This document shows positions 14,001-27,803 of a DNA stretch of 64,000 nucleotides, piece by piece. Under the pieces are notes generated by a model. It worked only from the letters and a program-made list of their open reading frames with translations. It did no database searches and was not told where the DNA came from. The position numbers were made by a program, and so were the translations under genes. The stretch's first letter is position 1; every line of letters starts with the position of its first letter. Location: assembly GCA_013399015.1 (NCBI GenBank), contig VWZX01008142.1, positions 595,489-659,488 of the forward strand, given 5' to 3'. This stretch comes from Galbula dea (lineage: Eukaryota > Chordata > Aves > Piciformes > Galbulidae).

Positions 14001-16475
14001 ATTGGTCCATTTCTGAGCAATGCCTAAAGAAAGGACTTGATACACTCTTCATTCATTTTCAGCTGTTGTAATGAGCTGAGCACTTCTAAAAGGATAGCTC
14101 TTGAAATTCTCTTGGATTACTTATGAAGCATGTATCAATAAGTTGTATCAAATTACTATGTTTGCAGTCTTTTTTACTAAGTGCATTAGTTTCCCTTAAT
14201 CATAAATCCAAAAAAGAGGAATAATGGCAGTAATGCACTGAAGTGTCAAAGATAACAGTGGAACAATTACTGATGGCTGCCAGCAGCCTTGATTGAGTCA
14301 GTGAGCCTACAGCATGAACCTTTGCTGCTTGGCCACTGCCACCAGTGACACCAGTTCCTACAGAGCATCATTTTATGTATCAGACAACTCTCCCTTCATC
14401 TACCATTTGAATCTGTCCTAAGTGAATCACTTAGAGAGTAGCTGCATGTGCTATGACTGATAGTGGTCGCTTTGGTGAGGTTTTCTGTTGGTAAGATTTC
14501 CAGAATTAGGAATCTGAATATCCCACCACCACATCTGGATGGACTGTTTCCCAGCAGAGAGGAAAACTATTTCTGCTCCCAAGCAGCAGCCACAAGGTTG
14601 GTGGTGTAAAAGGAACAACTGTCCAGATTACACTGTAGTAATGCAAATGGTTAACGAATGCGTGGTAGAGTAACTCTCCACATAGCTCCACCTCCCCCTG
14701 CTTTATCATCACCACTAATCAAAAAAACACAGGTTAATTTTGTCATTGGTTCCAAGTTAAAAGAGAAACTAAAGACTTTGCTGATCTGAAATGGTTAGCT
14801 TGGCATTTAAAAAGTTCTTCAGAGGCACTTCACAAATAAATTACTTCATCTTAGAAAAAGCCTTCTTTTTGAGAGGAGTCAGGGGAATATTTTTCAAGTA
14901 GTTGGTGGAACACAGATGTTCATGATTTTCCTACAAAATATGTGAAAACTGATCAAATAGCTCCAGGTTCCTTATTCATCTGTGCCCAAAGGCTGGAATC
15001 TTGGTATGAAGAAGGCACATACTCCATGGCTGACATTGCCCTGTACCTGAGACTGTCACATCTCTCTCCCTAGCCTCCCTTCTCCTGGACCTATCTGCAT
15101 TTTATTCCCTACCTCCATGTATGTAATTTCACTGACTTTGGTCAAAAAAAAGGTATTTCCAACCACCTGTCAAATCTGAATATCCAAAGTTACACAGGAG
15201 GAAGTGCACACTTGCACTGGAGGCTAGATTTTGGTGGCACACTGAAAACTCACCCACCTGTTCAGCACCTGCATTGCTATAAGCCTTAAGAAAAGCTTCA
15301 TCAAAACCTCCACAGTACCAGATGCTCTGGGGTAGGACCCCACAGAACAGAGCATAGTCCTGGCAAATCCTATGCCTTAGAGATTGCCTCAGCCCCAGCT
15401 CAGTACTCCAGAGCAGCTGTGTACTCCAGAGGCAGCTACTCCAAGCAGTAATGTAGGAACAACCATCCCCTACAAATGGAGGCGCAACTCTCACTGCAGC
15501 AACAGGTTGAAAGCAAGGCACAGAGCACTTTCATATGGGCAATGGTAGAACAGCATTCCCATCCTTCCTTTTAATGCCAATATGCAAAACACAACTACCT
15601 GTGAGAAGACTGGACCTTATTCAACTGGCCACTTACTTGCTCCTGATAGCTAAACTTCCATTGTACATCCAGCCCATTAAATGAGTTTTCAATGTGGGCA
15701 AGCAGGAAACCAGATGCAAGTCTAGAAGTAAGGGGGTTTATTTCTTACTGACTAGCTTGATAGCAGAAAAGCCATGGTCATTCTTTTTAATTTCAGGGAC
15801 CTTTTAAATAAAGTTCCACTCCAGAAGCCAAGCATGAAAGGAGAAGAATGAAAACTCTTTGATAGATAAGATATTACAAGAGACTGTCAGAAACTTGGTA
15901 GGAGAATGAAATAACACTCTGGATACTGTCATTGAAAACAATAATGAAAGAGTACACCATTTTCTTAACTGAACTACTACCAAATCTATGTTGCTGCCAC
16001 ACAACATATTTTTCCTCCAAAGGTGCCAATTTCAAGCTATGACTATTGATCTCTATCTAACACTCAAAATTGACTGCACTACTAAGGAAAAGTGGCACCA
16101 AATCGTTTGAGAACATCAAACAGTAAAAAGCCAATGGGGTCAAATCAAGGTCAGGATTTGATGTGTAGGGTGTCAGAAATTTAATCTATTTTGTCTAAGA
16201 TAATGTATAGAGCCAGTATTGGGGTGGGTTTTTTCCTTTCTTTTCTGTAATTTTTTTAAGCCAACTTCTCTCAAAAATATCACAAAACCAGACCTCAACT
16301 TTTTTATGAACTTTTTTTCCATGACTGGAGAGAGAAAAGATTAAACGGACTGAAACACAGATGGCAATTATGCCTCTGTTTATTTCCTAATGAGTCACAA
16401 GATTATTTTTTGCCTTCTGCCACATCATTTCAGAATACAAGAAAACCTTATCTTGATGAGACAAAATAACACTGT

Positions 16476-16543
16476 TAAAAGTTCCAATCCAGCAAGATAC
16501 TTAAGTGCATTAAAAAAAAAACCAAAACAAAAACCCCAAACCT
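16476..16543. repeat. Ancient repeat relic followed by A/C-rich tract
   Basis: The left part (AATCCAGCAAGATACTTAAG then TGCATT) resembles the end of the same ancient amniote palindromic repeat described at 8003-8075, whose terminal sequence is of the type ATCCAGCAAAGCACTTAAGC. It runs directly into an A/C-rich low-complexity tract (A9, then ACCAAAACAAAAACCCCAAACC). Confidence 0.4.
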
Positions 16544-19054
16544 TTAACCACAAGTGAAGTCCCATTTGCTTAAACTCGAATTCAGAAATGATGGGTAAAT
16601 CTGTTCCACCAACTGGTGAATGTGGTGGTTACCAAATTCATTAGTGGTCTCATGACAACATATTCAACATCTCTCATACTGACATGCTGCATTTATGTCT
16701 CAGCATTTGAAGAAAATTAAGTCCAGAACTGTGGCTAGAAAAGGCTTCCCTTTTCCCTCCCCATGAGGCCTGCAACTTCTATGCTCTCTACACACCTCCC
16801 ACTGGGGTCCATATCCCGTGCTACCTCCCCAGGTTATCCCAAAGCCTCAGAGACTTGCCTGAACTGGGATTCAGATTGAAACCTAGACCCAGAAATCCTG
16901 GCTACCTCCCACGTTAGAGGCAGCACAGCTATAAGTACGCTGACCCAGCACAGGCTGGGCTTCCAAACTTTGCTGTGGTCACTTTCTTTTCAAACCCAGG
17001 CTGAATAACTGATTTGATAAAGTGGCAACATCGTCTGTTTCCTGTATCACACTCTAGTCATTAGCATGCTCTTGAAAGGAAGCAGAAAATACATATTCAT
17101 CAGTTCAAAGGCATGTCTCTCACATCTTTAGATGCTGCTTTAACCACAGGGCTTTGGATAGGGGACTCCCCTCTTATCCTAAAGAAATCATGCTCCAAAA
17201 CCTCAGGTTTTCACCCTAAAAGGGCTGAAATTTATGCCCAGTGATTTGGGCACGTCACTGGAAGAGATGAATCCTCTATCCAAGGACTTTTCATATGTTT
17301 TAGGCAGCAACTGGAGGTGGATAATATGAATTTGGATCTTGTCAGGAAGAGTCTGAGCATGACCTCCCACCTCCTACCAGAATACACAATATGCAAAAAA
17401 GGATCCATTTTAAAGGGTGAGAAAGACATACGCTCCTCTCTGAAACAGCACTACCTCTGTGCTGGAACACACTTGATTTCTGCAGTCGTAGGTAAAGACA
17501 TCTCTACTCAGGGGATGGCTGGTGCTTCAGAAACACCCATCTCCTCAGGATACTTGTTTCCTGGCTCCAGGCGATCCTCCTTCAGCATCTGGGGATTGCT
17601 GCAGGCATTGAGGAGCCTCAGGTCTATCTATTCCAAGGAACTTCAGAGACACACACAACTGGTGTGGTGAAGATAGGGCATAGTTAGGTTGAATAATTTG
17701 TTACCTAAAAATGCTTCTGACAGATGGCAAGGCTGTTCTGGAACACTGTGAACATAACAGATTTTGGGATAGGGTGCTGAAGAGAACTGATTTTAGTAGA
17801 AAGTTGGATTTTTATCAAAATGACCTTCTTCCCTTCCAGTGCCTGCTTTGCATAGAAAATTGCGAAGAAATTTCCCAAATTTCATAATGTGGATTCAACG
17901 TCCATGTATCACTTCCAGATGTTCCCACTATGTACCACAACAGCAGAAGATGACAGAAAACTATCATTCACATTAAAAAGTCTTAAGTTTAAGGAAAAGA
18001 ATGGGTCATTTGCCTTGAAGACTTGCAAGTTCTTGAATCTGGCATGGAAACCTGTTGCTTCTATCTTGCTTTTTTTCCCCTTCAGTAAACCCTCAGTTTC
18101 CCACAAGAAATAAAATATTCCAAATCCATTCTAATTACCAAGGCATTTTCAGTCTACATTCCTAAAGAACTGAGACTTAGTTGTTGGCACTCTGTGTCCA
18201 TTTATCTCTCCAATGGTCAGTTCTGTGTCCCTTCCCTCCCTGTCTCCTCAACGCCTTCAGAAACTAGCCAGCAGACAGAGAAGGGGGAAGGAGCTGTGAG
18301 CACCAGGTGGGAAAAATCCTTAGTTCTGTTTTGATACTTTGCAACCACAGTACAGATCTACGTGGCAGATCATCAAGTCTCTGAGGTTTGAGAGGAAACA
18401 CTGCCAAAAGATGGTGTTTCTTTCCCTTTAAAAAAAAAAGTTCAAACAGTTTATCACTAGGTGCTGTATCGCATCTGAAACTTTCAGTTTCAATACTCAC
18501 TTATGTGACGTATATACCAAGTGGAGAAGGATCTTACTAAAACCTTCCAAGATGAAAACCTTTATACTACCCAGTCTAGACATTTTATAGCAAATACAAA
18601 AGTGGGATTTGATGTTGAGCTATTCTGACTCAAATTAATAGAAAAATTAATTAAAAGGAAAACCACCTCTTAAACAAAATCAGGTAAACATTAGCTAAAG
18701 AGAAGTTTGGTTTGAGATGGTGAAATGTTGCAATATAGCTTATTGATGTAAATCCATTAAAATTCCAAACACTTTTAAAAACATGTATTTTAAACATGTT
18801 TTAAGTAAGAAACTAATTTAGCTTTTTAAATTAGAGTGGAAACCAGTCTCATTGGCTTCTACTTGGTCCTTAGTGTTCTACACACCTAACTACTTAGTTA
18901 AGAGCTTACTGAACTTTTAGTGTCTACTTATGCCCTTCGCCTTCTTTAGACTCCTTTTCTAAAGAGTTTTACTTAAGTGAGATGAAAATCACTGATTACT
19001 GACACTTTGCTGCATAGCTAGGAAAAAGGATCATAGGGCATGTGGTGCAACCAA

Positions 19055-19712
19055 GAATAGAATCATAGATTCGTTAAGGTTGGAAAAGACCTCTAAGATC
19101 ATCAAGTCTGACTGCCAACATAACACTACCCAGTTGCCACTAAACCATGTCTCCATTTTTTTAACATCTCCAGGGATGGTCATCCCACCACTTCCCTGGG
19201 CAGCCTGTTCCATTGCCTAACCCCTCTTTCAGTGAGGGAATTTTTCTTAATATCCAACCTGAATCTCTCTTGGCACAAGTTTAGGCCATTTCCTCTCATC
19301 CTGTCATATTCAGTTACCTGGTCCTTCTCTGCCAGGCAGCTTTCTAGACACTCCATCCCAAGCTTGTAGTGTTGTATGGTGGTTTTTTGACCCAGTGCAG
19401 GACCTGGCACTTGGACTTGTTAAACCTCATACCATTGGCCTTAGCCCATTGATCCAGCCTGCTCAGAGTCCTCTAGAGCCTTCCTATCCTTGAGCAGACA
19501 AACACTACCACCCAACTTGGTGTTGTCTGCAAAATTACTTAGGGTGCACTAGATCCCCTTGTCCAGATCATCAATAAAGATATTAAACAGGACTGGCCCC
19601 AATACTGAGCCCCAGGGAACACCACTCATGACTGGTCACCAACTGGATTTAATTCCATTCACCATCACTCTCTGGGCTCTGCCATCCAGCCAGTTCCTTA
19701 CCCAGAGAAGAG
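19055..19712 (-). mobile_element. CR1 LINE fragment, RT to 3' end, internally deleted
   Basis: A minus-strand CR1 copy whose 3' end (complement of the AGAATCATAGATTC signature) is at the left. Read on the minus strand from the right it encodes pieces of the CR1 reverse transcriptase: a NWLDGRAQRV-like block, a GVPWGSVLGPVLFNIFIDDL block, FADN in place of the catalytic FADD near 19515, then TKLGG. Next comes a WLESCLAEKDQ-like block, and then, abruptly, the C-terminal FRLDIKKNSLTERGVRQWNRLPREVV block. The segment normally lying between EKDQ and the C-terminal block is missing (junction near 19320), so the copy has an internal deletion as well as 5' truncation. In-frame stops and the mutated FADD make it inactive. 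Confidence 0.9.
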
Positions 19713-22700
19713 TATATCCATACAAAGGTTTTCTACTTGTTTTGGAGTGGGTCTTTAATATGTATTATTTCTTTCCCAGTTCCTGGTAATTTTCCTGGCT
19801 TAGTTTTTACATACATATTCCACAGAAGAGGTAAAGGTTACCAGTGTATTAATATTACTTCTGTAAGATGCTGTATATTTTCAATCAGGCTCACTCCCAC
19901 AATGATTTCCACATCTAGCTTCTTGCTCTTCTTATTTCTTGATAACTGATGGCCCCTATCAGGAAGTCGGGGGCGAGTCTGTTACTGCTTTGAGTAAACA
20001 GCATAAAGGTCATTTTAGATGTTGGGGTTTGACACTCTTGGTTCAATAGCCACCCACCATAGCTGTCACCAGTAAGCTGAAGTAAACCTCATGGAAAAAT
20101 AGCCTTTCAGAGGGTCTTGCTGTCTATTCAACAGAATAAGCTACCAGTGGGCACTTAATGCTGGAATGAGGAAAATCCTATGAGATTGCCCTCACAGACA
20201 CCTGACAGAGGCACCTGGTCTGAGGTCAGGATCCAAGTGCTGTTGGTCTTCCCTAAGGTCTGCTATGGAAAAGTCATTTAGTGGGGTCCCTGAGCCCTAG
20301 TGTGTCTGTCCACATGGGTGCTACAGTTCTCCTAGCCAGTGCTCAAGGACCTTTTTAATAAGATTTCCCACAGCAGAAATGAAGGTGACAGAAAACATCT
20401 CAGCTACATGTACACAACTGACTTTTGCAGGCATATCTATTTACACTAGAATGTGAAGGGGTAAAACCCATGGCTAACACTGGATCCATGCTTTGGATGC
20501 CCACCAGCATAGCTAACTGTTACATACACAACACCATCCCTCAGTCTAGACTTCTGCAAGAACTGTTTCTTTCCCTCTGCTCCCAAAAGATTAATCAGCA
20601 GGAGGCACAGCTTCGATGCAATAGATGCATCCACCGCTGGAGTGTGTTGCCAGCACACACCACCAGTGTGTGTCTATCAGTAAAAGGTTGTTACACTATA
20701 GACACGCCTGGCCACCTCCTCCCACACACCTCCTCAGCATGAAAGCAGGAAGAACTCAGCAGACAAGTCTAAAGATACTATCATCCTGCAAAAGGAGAAC
20801 AGTTGCATGACTAGATGTAAGATCCAGAGCAAAGGGCAAATCAGCCACAGGGCTGATACAGCAAATATGTCTTGCATTGGCCCCTCTACAGACTGAGATA
20901 CGCATACCGCACAGGGGACAGCACCAGACAAGGTAGAATCCAAAGTTCATTACAGATGACTGCTAAAGTCCTTTTAGGAAACTTCCTATAAACAAAGGCC
21001 ATTTTCTTTTCAAAATTAGGTACTTCAGGCTCCTAGGCTTTTATTTCAGACATCTGAATATAAGCATTTCAAGGACAATGGAACAGACAACTCCTGCTGC
21101 AGTGGCATGTAAAAACTTACTGTGGATTCAAGTCCCTACAAGTCTATTCTGATACTGCCTGGTGCTTCATCTCTTGCACCAGAGAGCAAACAACTCAGTG
21201 ACAAGATATCTCAGACACTCTTCATCCTCCCCAGTCTGAACATAGTACCTCCAGTAACTGAGGCACTGATGAGTTTTGCAGTGTCAAATCATACATTCTG
21301 CTGGAAGACACAGTCTGCGTTCACTTCACAAAAATGGAAAAGGCACAGCACAGCACAGCTAGAGAGATTGGTTTGAATTTCTCCTATGCAACAATGTTTT
21401 ACCCATGTGAGGGGACAGGTTGTGCTGATAATCTCCACTTTCTGTTAAGAGAAGTACATGCTAGTATGTGTGTTCTTAAATTTTGACACGAAGTGCACCT
21501 TGTAGCATCTTTGTCTCACCTCTGTGCAGCTAAAAAAAATCTCAGAACCCTGAAGAACAGTTAAGGGAAGACAGCAAAAACGTGTATATTCTTCAAAGAT
21601 GCCTCTGTCTATTCAGAGCCAGGCAGTCAGGCTACTGCATCCCTCAGTCCCTTTGCTTCAAGACACACATCACTAGCTACCAGAACATCCTGCTCTTCTC
21701 CACCACGCTTTGTGTGATCCAGCTGCAGCCACTGTGACCTCTGGCATTTACTTCATGTCCAGCAAGGGCTGTTTGGCTGCCCCTAGAGAAGAAATTTCTT
21801 GGGTTTAGAAGTTATTCCTAGCACAATTCAGCCAGAGTAGCATCATCATGCAGGTGCTAATAGATAAAAACTACTGAGGACACATCCGATCGTTCTTTCC
21901 TCCCTCCACTCCATGGCACACAGAGCTCAAGGCTTCAGACCTCTGCAAAAAGAGTCAAGCCTGACTTCCACAGAGCCCTATATGGCCTTGTATAGGCACA
22001 ATCATAGCTGTTTTCTTCAGACACAGGCTTCATTTTCTAGTACATACTTTTCACTTTGCGCTAAACAGACAACAGAGTGCGAAAACTCCCTTTTTTGGGT
22101 TTGACATTATCGTACACACAAGAAAACCATCTGCAGTTCTCAGCTTCAGCTTTTGCTCCAAGTTGGGATCTTTCAGTTACTTTTCCCACTATGTTTTCCA
22201 GCCTAGACACTAATTCAGTCTACTCCCTCCTCCAGTTGCTCTGTAAGCAATGTCTGCTTTCTAGCATGATGCAGGAGTCACTAAGCAGCAACTGAGCAGA
22301 GTGCTTATAATCCTAGGTTACCATCTCACAATGGAGTCTCCTTAAATCCAGTACTTAGCCAAAAACAGGGCATCTGCATGACAGCTGCATAGCCCCAGCA
22401 CTGCTCACTCGTGAAGGGTAGAATAACACAGGTGGGACTTTGCTGCAGTCCTATATCACAACCTGTCATATCTTTCTAGTTAAAGGAATCTGGGTAAAGA
22501 AAACACAAGCTGTATTTAAGCAATAGTACCTTCTGGGAATGTCTAGGAACAAGTGTTCTGAAGAAGCAGCTATGCCTCTGGCCCCTACCCTCACCAGTCA
22601 ACACCTCCCAGGCTGACTGAGTCAAAATAATTGACTTAAAAGTCATAATTGCTCTTCTCAGCAGGAAAATACATTTTTAAATGTACTTTTTAACATGCTG

Positions 22701-25700
22701 CAAAGTTAAACACAGCTTCCATGTTACCATGGATATAATTTCATATTTACAAGACTGGTCTTCACTGGCAGCTAAATGCCTGCATTGAAACGAATAGCAG
22801 AGCAGTATTTTGTTTGGCATTTCGCTCTGCTTATGATAACAACTAACTACTTTCTCTATTAACAACCTTTTGATTTTACTGGAGTTTCTTGAGGAACAGA
22901 GTTAATCTCATCAGCATTAAACACATTACATCTGATCCTCCAGTTTGTGTGAGCAGAGCCCTGAACTCAGTGGCATTACGTGTGAGAATCAGGGCCACAG
23001 GATCAAGTCCTAGCATGTTTACATATCTACTATGGCTGATATTAGACAGTACACAGTATATGAAAACATGCTTCCTCTCTGCCTGATGAAGAGTTCACTC
23101 CAAACTAACTTTTATTTAGAGTAAAAACATGATAAATTCTGACTAAACTTAGACAGTGATGTCAGGTTCTCATTTGAGGAAAGGGGCAGTTTTCTTGCAC
23201 AGGGTCCCAGGAAAAATCTCCAAAATGGAATGCTAAGTTTATTCAAATCAACTTGAAATCAGCTGCATTCAAGCAGAAAAGCTAAAAGAGTAAGAATAAA
23301 ATCCAGACTGTCAGGAAAGTGTTACCAGTTTAGAACACCAAGTCCAAATGCCTCCTTCACATCCACACCCAATTACTCGTGTCCACATCTATTTCAAAAA
23401 CTGTGTGTGTATTCCTAGCCCTAACTGAATGACTTCTGTGACAAAAGTCACCTAATCTTCAGTGGGACGTTTCATCCCTCAGAAAATAAGCCCAGGAATA
23501 ACTTTTGGCTGCTGGTAGATAACATGTAAGACTATAACAACTCAGCTGCTATTGGTAGAAGATCTGAAAATAAGATGTAATTGCACAGACAAATCTGGGG
23601 ATTACACCACACCATGTCCCTCCAAATCATGCAGAGTATTTACCTGTGTCTGCATGTTGCTCTCATGAAAAGTTCAGTACCTATTTCAGTGTCAGCAATA
23701 CATGTCAGTCAAATTTGATTTCAGGTTTTGAAGTGGTGGAGACCAACACCACTCCTTTCCTTTACTGAAGTCTGCAAGAAAATTGCATTTTACTCACAAA
23801 CATATCTGTAGTTCTGTTGTCTTCTGACTTTTAAAGAAAATAATCTCATTGGACAGACACCACCAGCAAGTTTCTCCACTCTATGGAGTGTCTTCACAGC
23901 TCTCCCACATTGTGAAATGACTCAGACAAAACTACTAAATTTAGGGCACAGATATTCTATGTGTTACGCTGGTGTTCATACAAGTAATGCCTTAAACAGT
24001 AAATTTTTGAATTAAGCATTCAGGCATCTTTTCTGTGCTGCATTCACCACTGAAACAGAACAGCAAGGAAGGTGGGCTGAGAGGGAGGTTATTTGGATCG
24101 TGATTCGGGTTGTGTTTTGCCTAGAGCTCAATGTGAATTTGAATTAGGTTTTCAGGTACTTTTAGAAAGATCTATTGACCCAGTATTGTGATATTTGATC
24201 TCAAGTGATGACATCCTGCAAGATTAGCTGCCCTTGGGAGATTCCCTTCTTCTCAAGCAAAAGACTGCAGGCTTTGACTCACAAATGGAGATGATTTCTC
24301 TTGAGATGACTAAGCTGATTTCTACTTCTCAGCATCCAATTCACCCACCTCTCTAAGGTTCCCCTCTTGCAAGCAAGGCTCATGAAGAAGCTGCTGAACT
24401 TCTGGTTGCAAATCTGCACATTAAATTAAATCAATATTTCTGCAATCCAACAGAAGAGTACATAGAAAAGTACATTGCAATTTTGTAATTTGCAAATCAC
24501 CCCCTGCTCCACAAGCAACAGCCTTTCCTGTAACAAGGGCAAGGTACTCTGGAAGAAAGCAGTGACCAAGCTTCCTCCAATGATCCAGCACTACAGTAAG
24601 TAAGAAGGGAGACTACAAAGCACCATTGGTTGGGTAATGCAGAGGTGGGGGTGGCTCTAAGAAATCATCAGGATACACTGCTATCTGTCCCAAAAACACC
24701 AAAGCAATTCAGGTAGACAGCTCAGACTTAACAATAAGTAACACACAGCAGCCCAGCTCAACAAACTGCTTTGAAATGGATCACTTGCTCAAAGGAAAAT
24801 ATTTCAGTTATATCTTCCTAGTCAGTCCTTCTCAAATTTCAGATTCACAGAAACTTTGCATAAAGTCACTTCAACACCAAGTAGTTTGTAACATAATATA
24901 ATTAGCAACTGTAGAAATAGATCAGTCATCATGACTTGCTGCACAAGAAGATCAGCATACTGATTCATACATACTTCATATACACTGAATTGCTTCAGAA
25001 ACCCAGTACTTTTACATCTTCTTCATACTATGACAGTTCAAAAGGAGGTCTTTGCCCTCAAATGGCTTGCACATGACAGGAAGTGATGCTAATCATGGGA
25101 ACAACAAGAAAATTCTTTTGAGCCAATTAGATGGCACCAGTCACAATGACATTAGTCATCCACTCCTCAATATGAGGAGAAGGAACCAAAATTATCATTC
25201 ATCTACTCCTGAAGCTGCAAAAGACATGAGGGAAGTGTACTATTTCCCATTCTTACTGCAATCATCATCGCACAAAGTGACACAAGCTGCTATTTTCTGC
25301 TCCTGTTCTAGGAGAACCGTGGTTACTCTCCATGCAGGTTTCAAAAGAGAGAGTTTGATCTCATTTAACTGCTTCATTCCATTCTCCTGTCCTTGCCTGA
25401 CCAACACATGACCAAGGAAGGAAATGGGACCAGAAAATGCTACACAATAAGGATATATACAGCCTGATGGCATTAGCATCTGCAGCTTACAAGGGCAAGA
25501 TGACAGAGATGTCACTGCTGGTTAATAATGAAGTGACTGAGAGAGGACAGTTGTCCTATATGGTGCCATGACTTGGCACACCAAGGAGAATAAAAAGAAA
25601 AGCATGAGAAGTGGTAACTGATATGTGGGAAAGTGCACACACAAGGAAAATCATCCCAAAAGTTAATAGTGAAGCATCAGGAGAGGTTAACTGCAAGGGG

Positions 25701-27626
25701 CTCAAAGTGGAGGACTTTAAGAACAGATAAGACTGGAACAGAAAGAGACTGCCCTGGAGTAGCCAATCTAACAAACCACACATCAATGTCTTCACATTGC
25801 TGATCTCAATGAGATAAGTACCATTTATCTTAGTAAGCTGAGAGGTGGGGGAAGTCCAGGAGGATCAGACAGCTAGGAGAGGCTAACCAGACCCAGTGTC
25901 TCCACAGCAAGATGGTTTGGGCATCTCAGACACACTGGTGTAGCAGTGTAGCTCACCTCCACCCACAGCTGGGATAGCAGACTACCCAACAGCACTGGTG
26001 AGCACAGAGACCTTTGTATGGTGCTGTCCCAACATGAGAGGTACCCTTGAAACACTCAACAGCTACGTACAACTCCAGGGCACAGGCTAGCCATGCTCTG
26101 GATATATTAGCTTTTGAAGTTCCCTCAACCCTTTGTAACTGGAAGACAGAAGTAGTGAAAAAGAGGATGAAAAATCAGAAACATCAACCCTTCCAACAGA
26201 GAGGTAAACAGACCAGGTTAATAGCAAAGTAATATCCTAGAGAAGCCAAGGAATGATCTGTAGCTTGGAAGCCCAGACACCTCCAAGACATGTGAAAATT
26301 CTGTGAGGGTTTTCATGACACTTGCTGCTCTGGTGTGACATTCTGGTTCACTGCCCAGTTAGAGTTTGCCCTTGAAGGACTTCATGGGATAGATCCTGAG
26401 CTAAACCCTACCACTGTTTTTTTGAGGCATAGTGATTTTGAACAGCAGACAATTATGCCCCGGATCTCAGACTGGCTGGGAGGTTTTCTAAGGGAGCTAG
26501 ACAGCTTCACAGTGAAGGGAAATGTTATCCAGAGCTCAAAAGTCCAATTCAACAAACAAATTAGAAGTCATGATAACCAAACACAAGTGGCAAAGATCAC
26601 AATTACTTCTTTGCATTTCACATTTTGTCTTTGTGTGTGTGTGTGTGTGTGCATGTTTCAGCCCCGGAGAAACAGATTATGGCTCAAGATGTGGATCTAA
26701 TTAAACTACAATATACTAAAAGAAGCTCTGGCAGTGTTGGTAAATCTGGAGTGTGGTACAGCAAGATACTCCTCTGTAAACACTGAGATACCTCCCCAGA
26801 ATTTCTCATAGTTATGAAATAAGTCAGATTATCTCCAGAAATAATCTTAGATTTAAATGGTAACACTAGAATTAATGCATGCTTAAGCTACATAAATCAG
26901 ATAGCCTAAGACCATATTTGTATATGTATAAAAACATTATGAAGAAGAACATTTGGAATAGCAACTGTGTACTGCAGTTATTGCTAGACCTTACCTTTCT
27001 ACAGACAGCTGTACTGAATCCACTTTCATTCTCTTAAAAAGATGGTATCTAAAATTTCCTGATTTGTCTTTCATACTATGCACTAGACATAACTCAAACA
27101 CAGTGGAATAAAACTCACAGCAGGCCTCTTTTTCCCAGAGAAAGGGAGATCTTCCATAAATGGTAAAGATATATTTTTAATTATGTTCCAGTGCTCATTT
27201 ATTAACAAATGCTTGTTTGCACCATGTTAGCAACATAAAAGGACTCTGAGGTGGCCCCTGCTTTGCCTGATATGAATAAAGCAACACTGATCTAAGAAGT
27301 GCTGATGTATCCCACAGGAAGGGGAAAAAACTTACAGTGCAGAGCATCTTCACACCACTTTATTTTCCCAATAGGAAAAGTGCTTCAGTAAAGCAAACTC
27401 CAGCCCCTAACTGATACACTGCTGGCATGAGGAAACCAGAGGTGAGGTTTCTAACAGATGATCTCAGTTCACTTTCTACCACACTTTAAGATATTTCCAC
27501 CATATCTATGTGCAACCTGCCAGAAGTTACAGCTGCCCTTGCAGGGCCAACAAAAGACAACCTGTATCTGTGTTTCATCATGCAGGAGATTCTCACTGAG
27601 GATGCATCAAAGAGGAGTTCCGGGGA
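19713..27626. other. Intergenic sequence, no gene seen
   Basis: Unique AT-rich sequence without a recognisable gene. The segment at 22918-22999 resembles a relic of an ancient amniote repeat (ATCTGATCCT... with a CTGAACTCAGTGGCATTAC arm). A (TG)10 microsatellite lies at 26632-26651. Open frames here are all short and lack recognisable domains. Confidence 0.6.
26632..26651. repeat. (TG)10 microsatellite
   Basis: An uninterrupted TG dinucleotide run of 20 bases, followed by CATG. Potentially polymorphic. No function is implied. Confidence 0.95.
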
Positions 27627-27803
27627 GAGGAGGTGGTCTAGTGGTTAGGATTTGGTGCTCTCACCTCTGGGACCTGGGTTCAATTCCTGGCCAGGGAAGC
27701 TTTGTTGTGACCTAGTTTTAGGGAATCCTGCTCTGACAGGGGGGTTGGGCTAGATGATCTTTTGAGGTCCCTTCCAACTCCTAACAGACTGTGATACTGT
27801 GAT
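27627..27803 (+). mobile_element. tRNA-Glu-derived, CR1-tailed SINE-like element
   Basis: The first 72 bases (27627-27698) align colinearly with a tRNA-Glu(CTC) gene. There is an A box (TGGTCTAGTGG), an uninterrupted TGGTCTAGTGGTTAGGATT match, the anticodon loop CTCTCAC with anticodon CTC, a B box GGTTCAATTCC (consensus GGTTCGANTCC), and the 3' acceptor strand CCAGGGAA. The 5' acceptor strand does not pair with it and the anticodon stem has a mismatch, so this is not a working tRNA gene. Immediately after the discriminator position comes about 105 bases of CR1 3' tail (GGGAATCCTGCT, AGGTCCCTTCCAACTCCTAA) ending in degenerate CTGTGATACTGTGAT octamers. An internal Pol III promoter head fused to a LINE tail is the standard structure of a SINE. 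Avian SINEs with CR1 tails are known in passerines, but the ones I recall have a tRNA-Ile head. The alternative is a one-off chimera. Confidence 0.8.

Larger units (their letters stand above)
5260..19054. other. Intergenic sequence with candidate regulatory blocks
   Basis: No gene is recognisable. Blocks at about 6570-7260, 7960-8180 and 9370-9560 are free of simple repeats and rich in homeodomain (TAATTA, ATTAA) and POU (ATTTGCAT at 6819-6826) cores, as conserved developmental enhancers often are. Relics of ancient palindromic amniote repeats occur at about 8003-8075, 10968-11025, 13640-13690 and 16476-16512. A possible internal exon is discussed for 11879-11986. An A run lies at 12277-12291. 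The 224-codon open frame on the minus strand at 8677-9351 has no recognisable similarity and is judged a chance frame. Confidence 0.5.

Noticed and set aside
27627..27698. Functional tRNA-Glu gene
   Set aside because: The 5' acceptor strand does not pair with the 3' strand, the anticodon stem has a mismatch, and the sequence runs straight into a CR1 tail instead of a T-run terminator.
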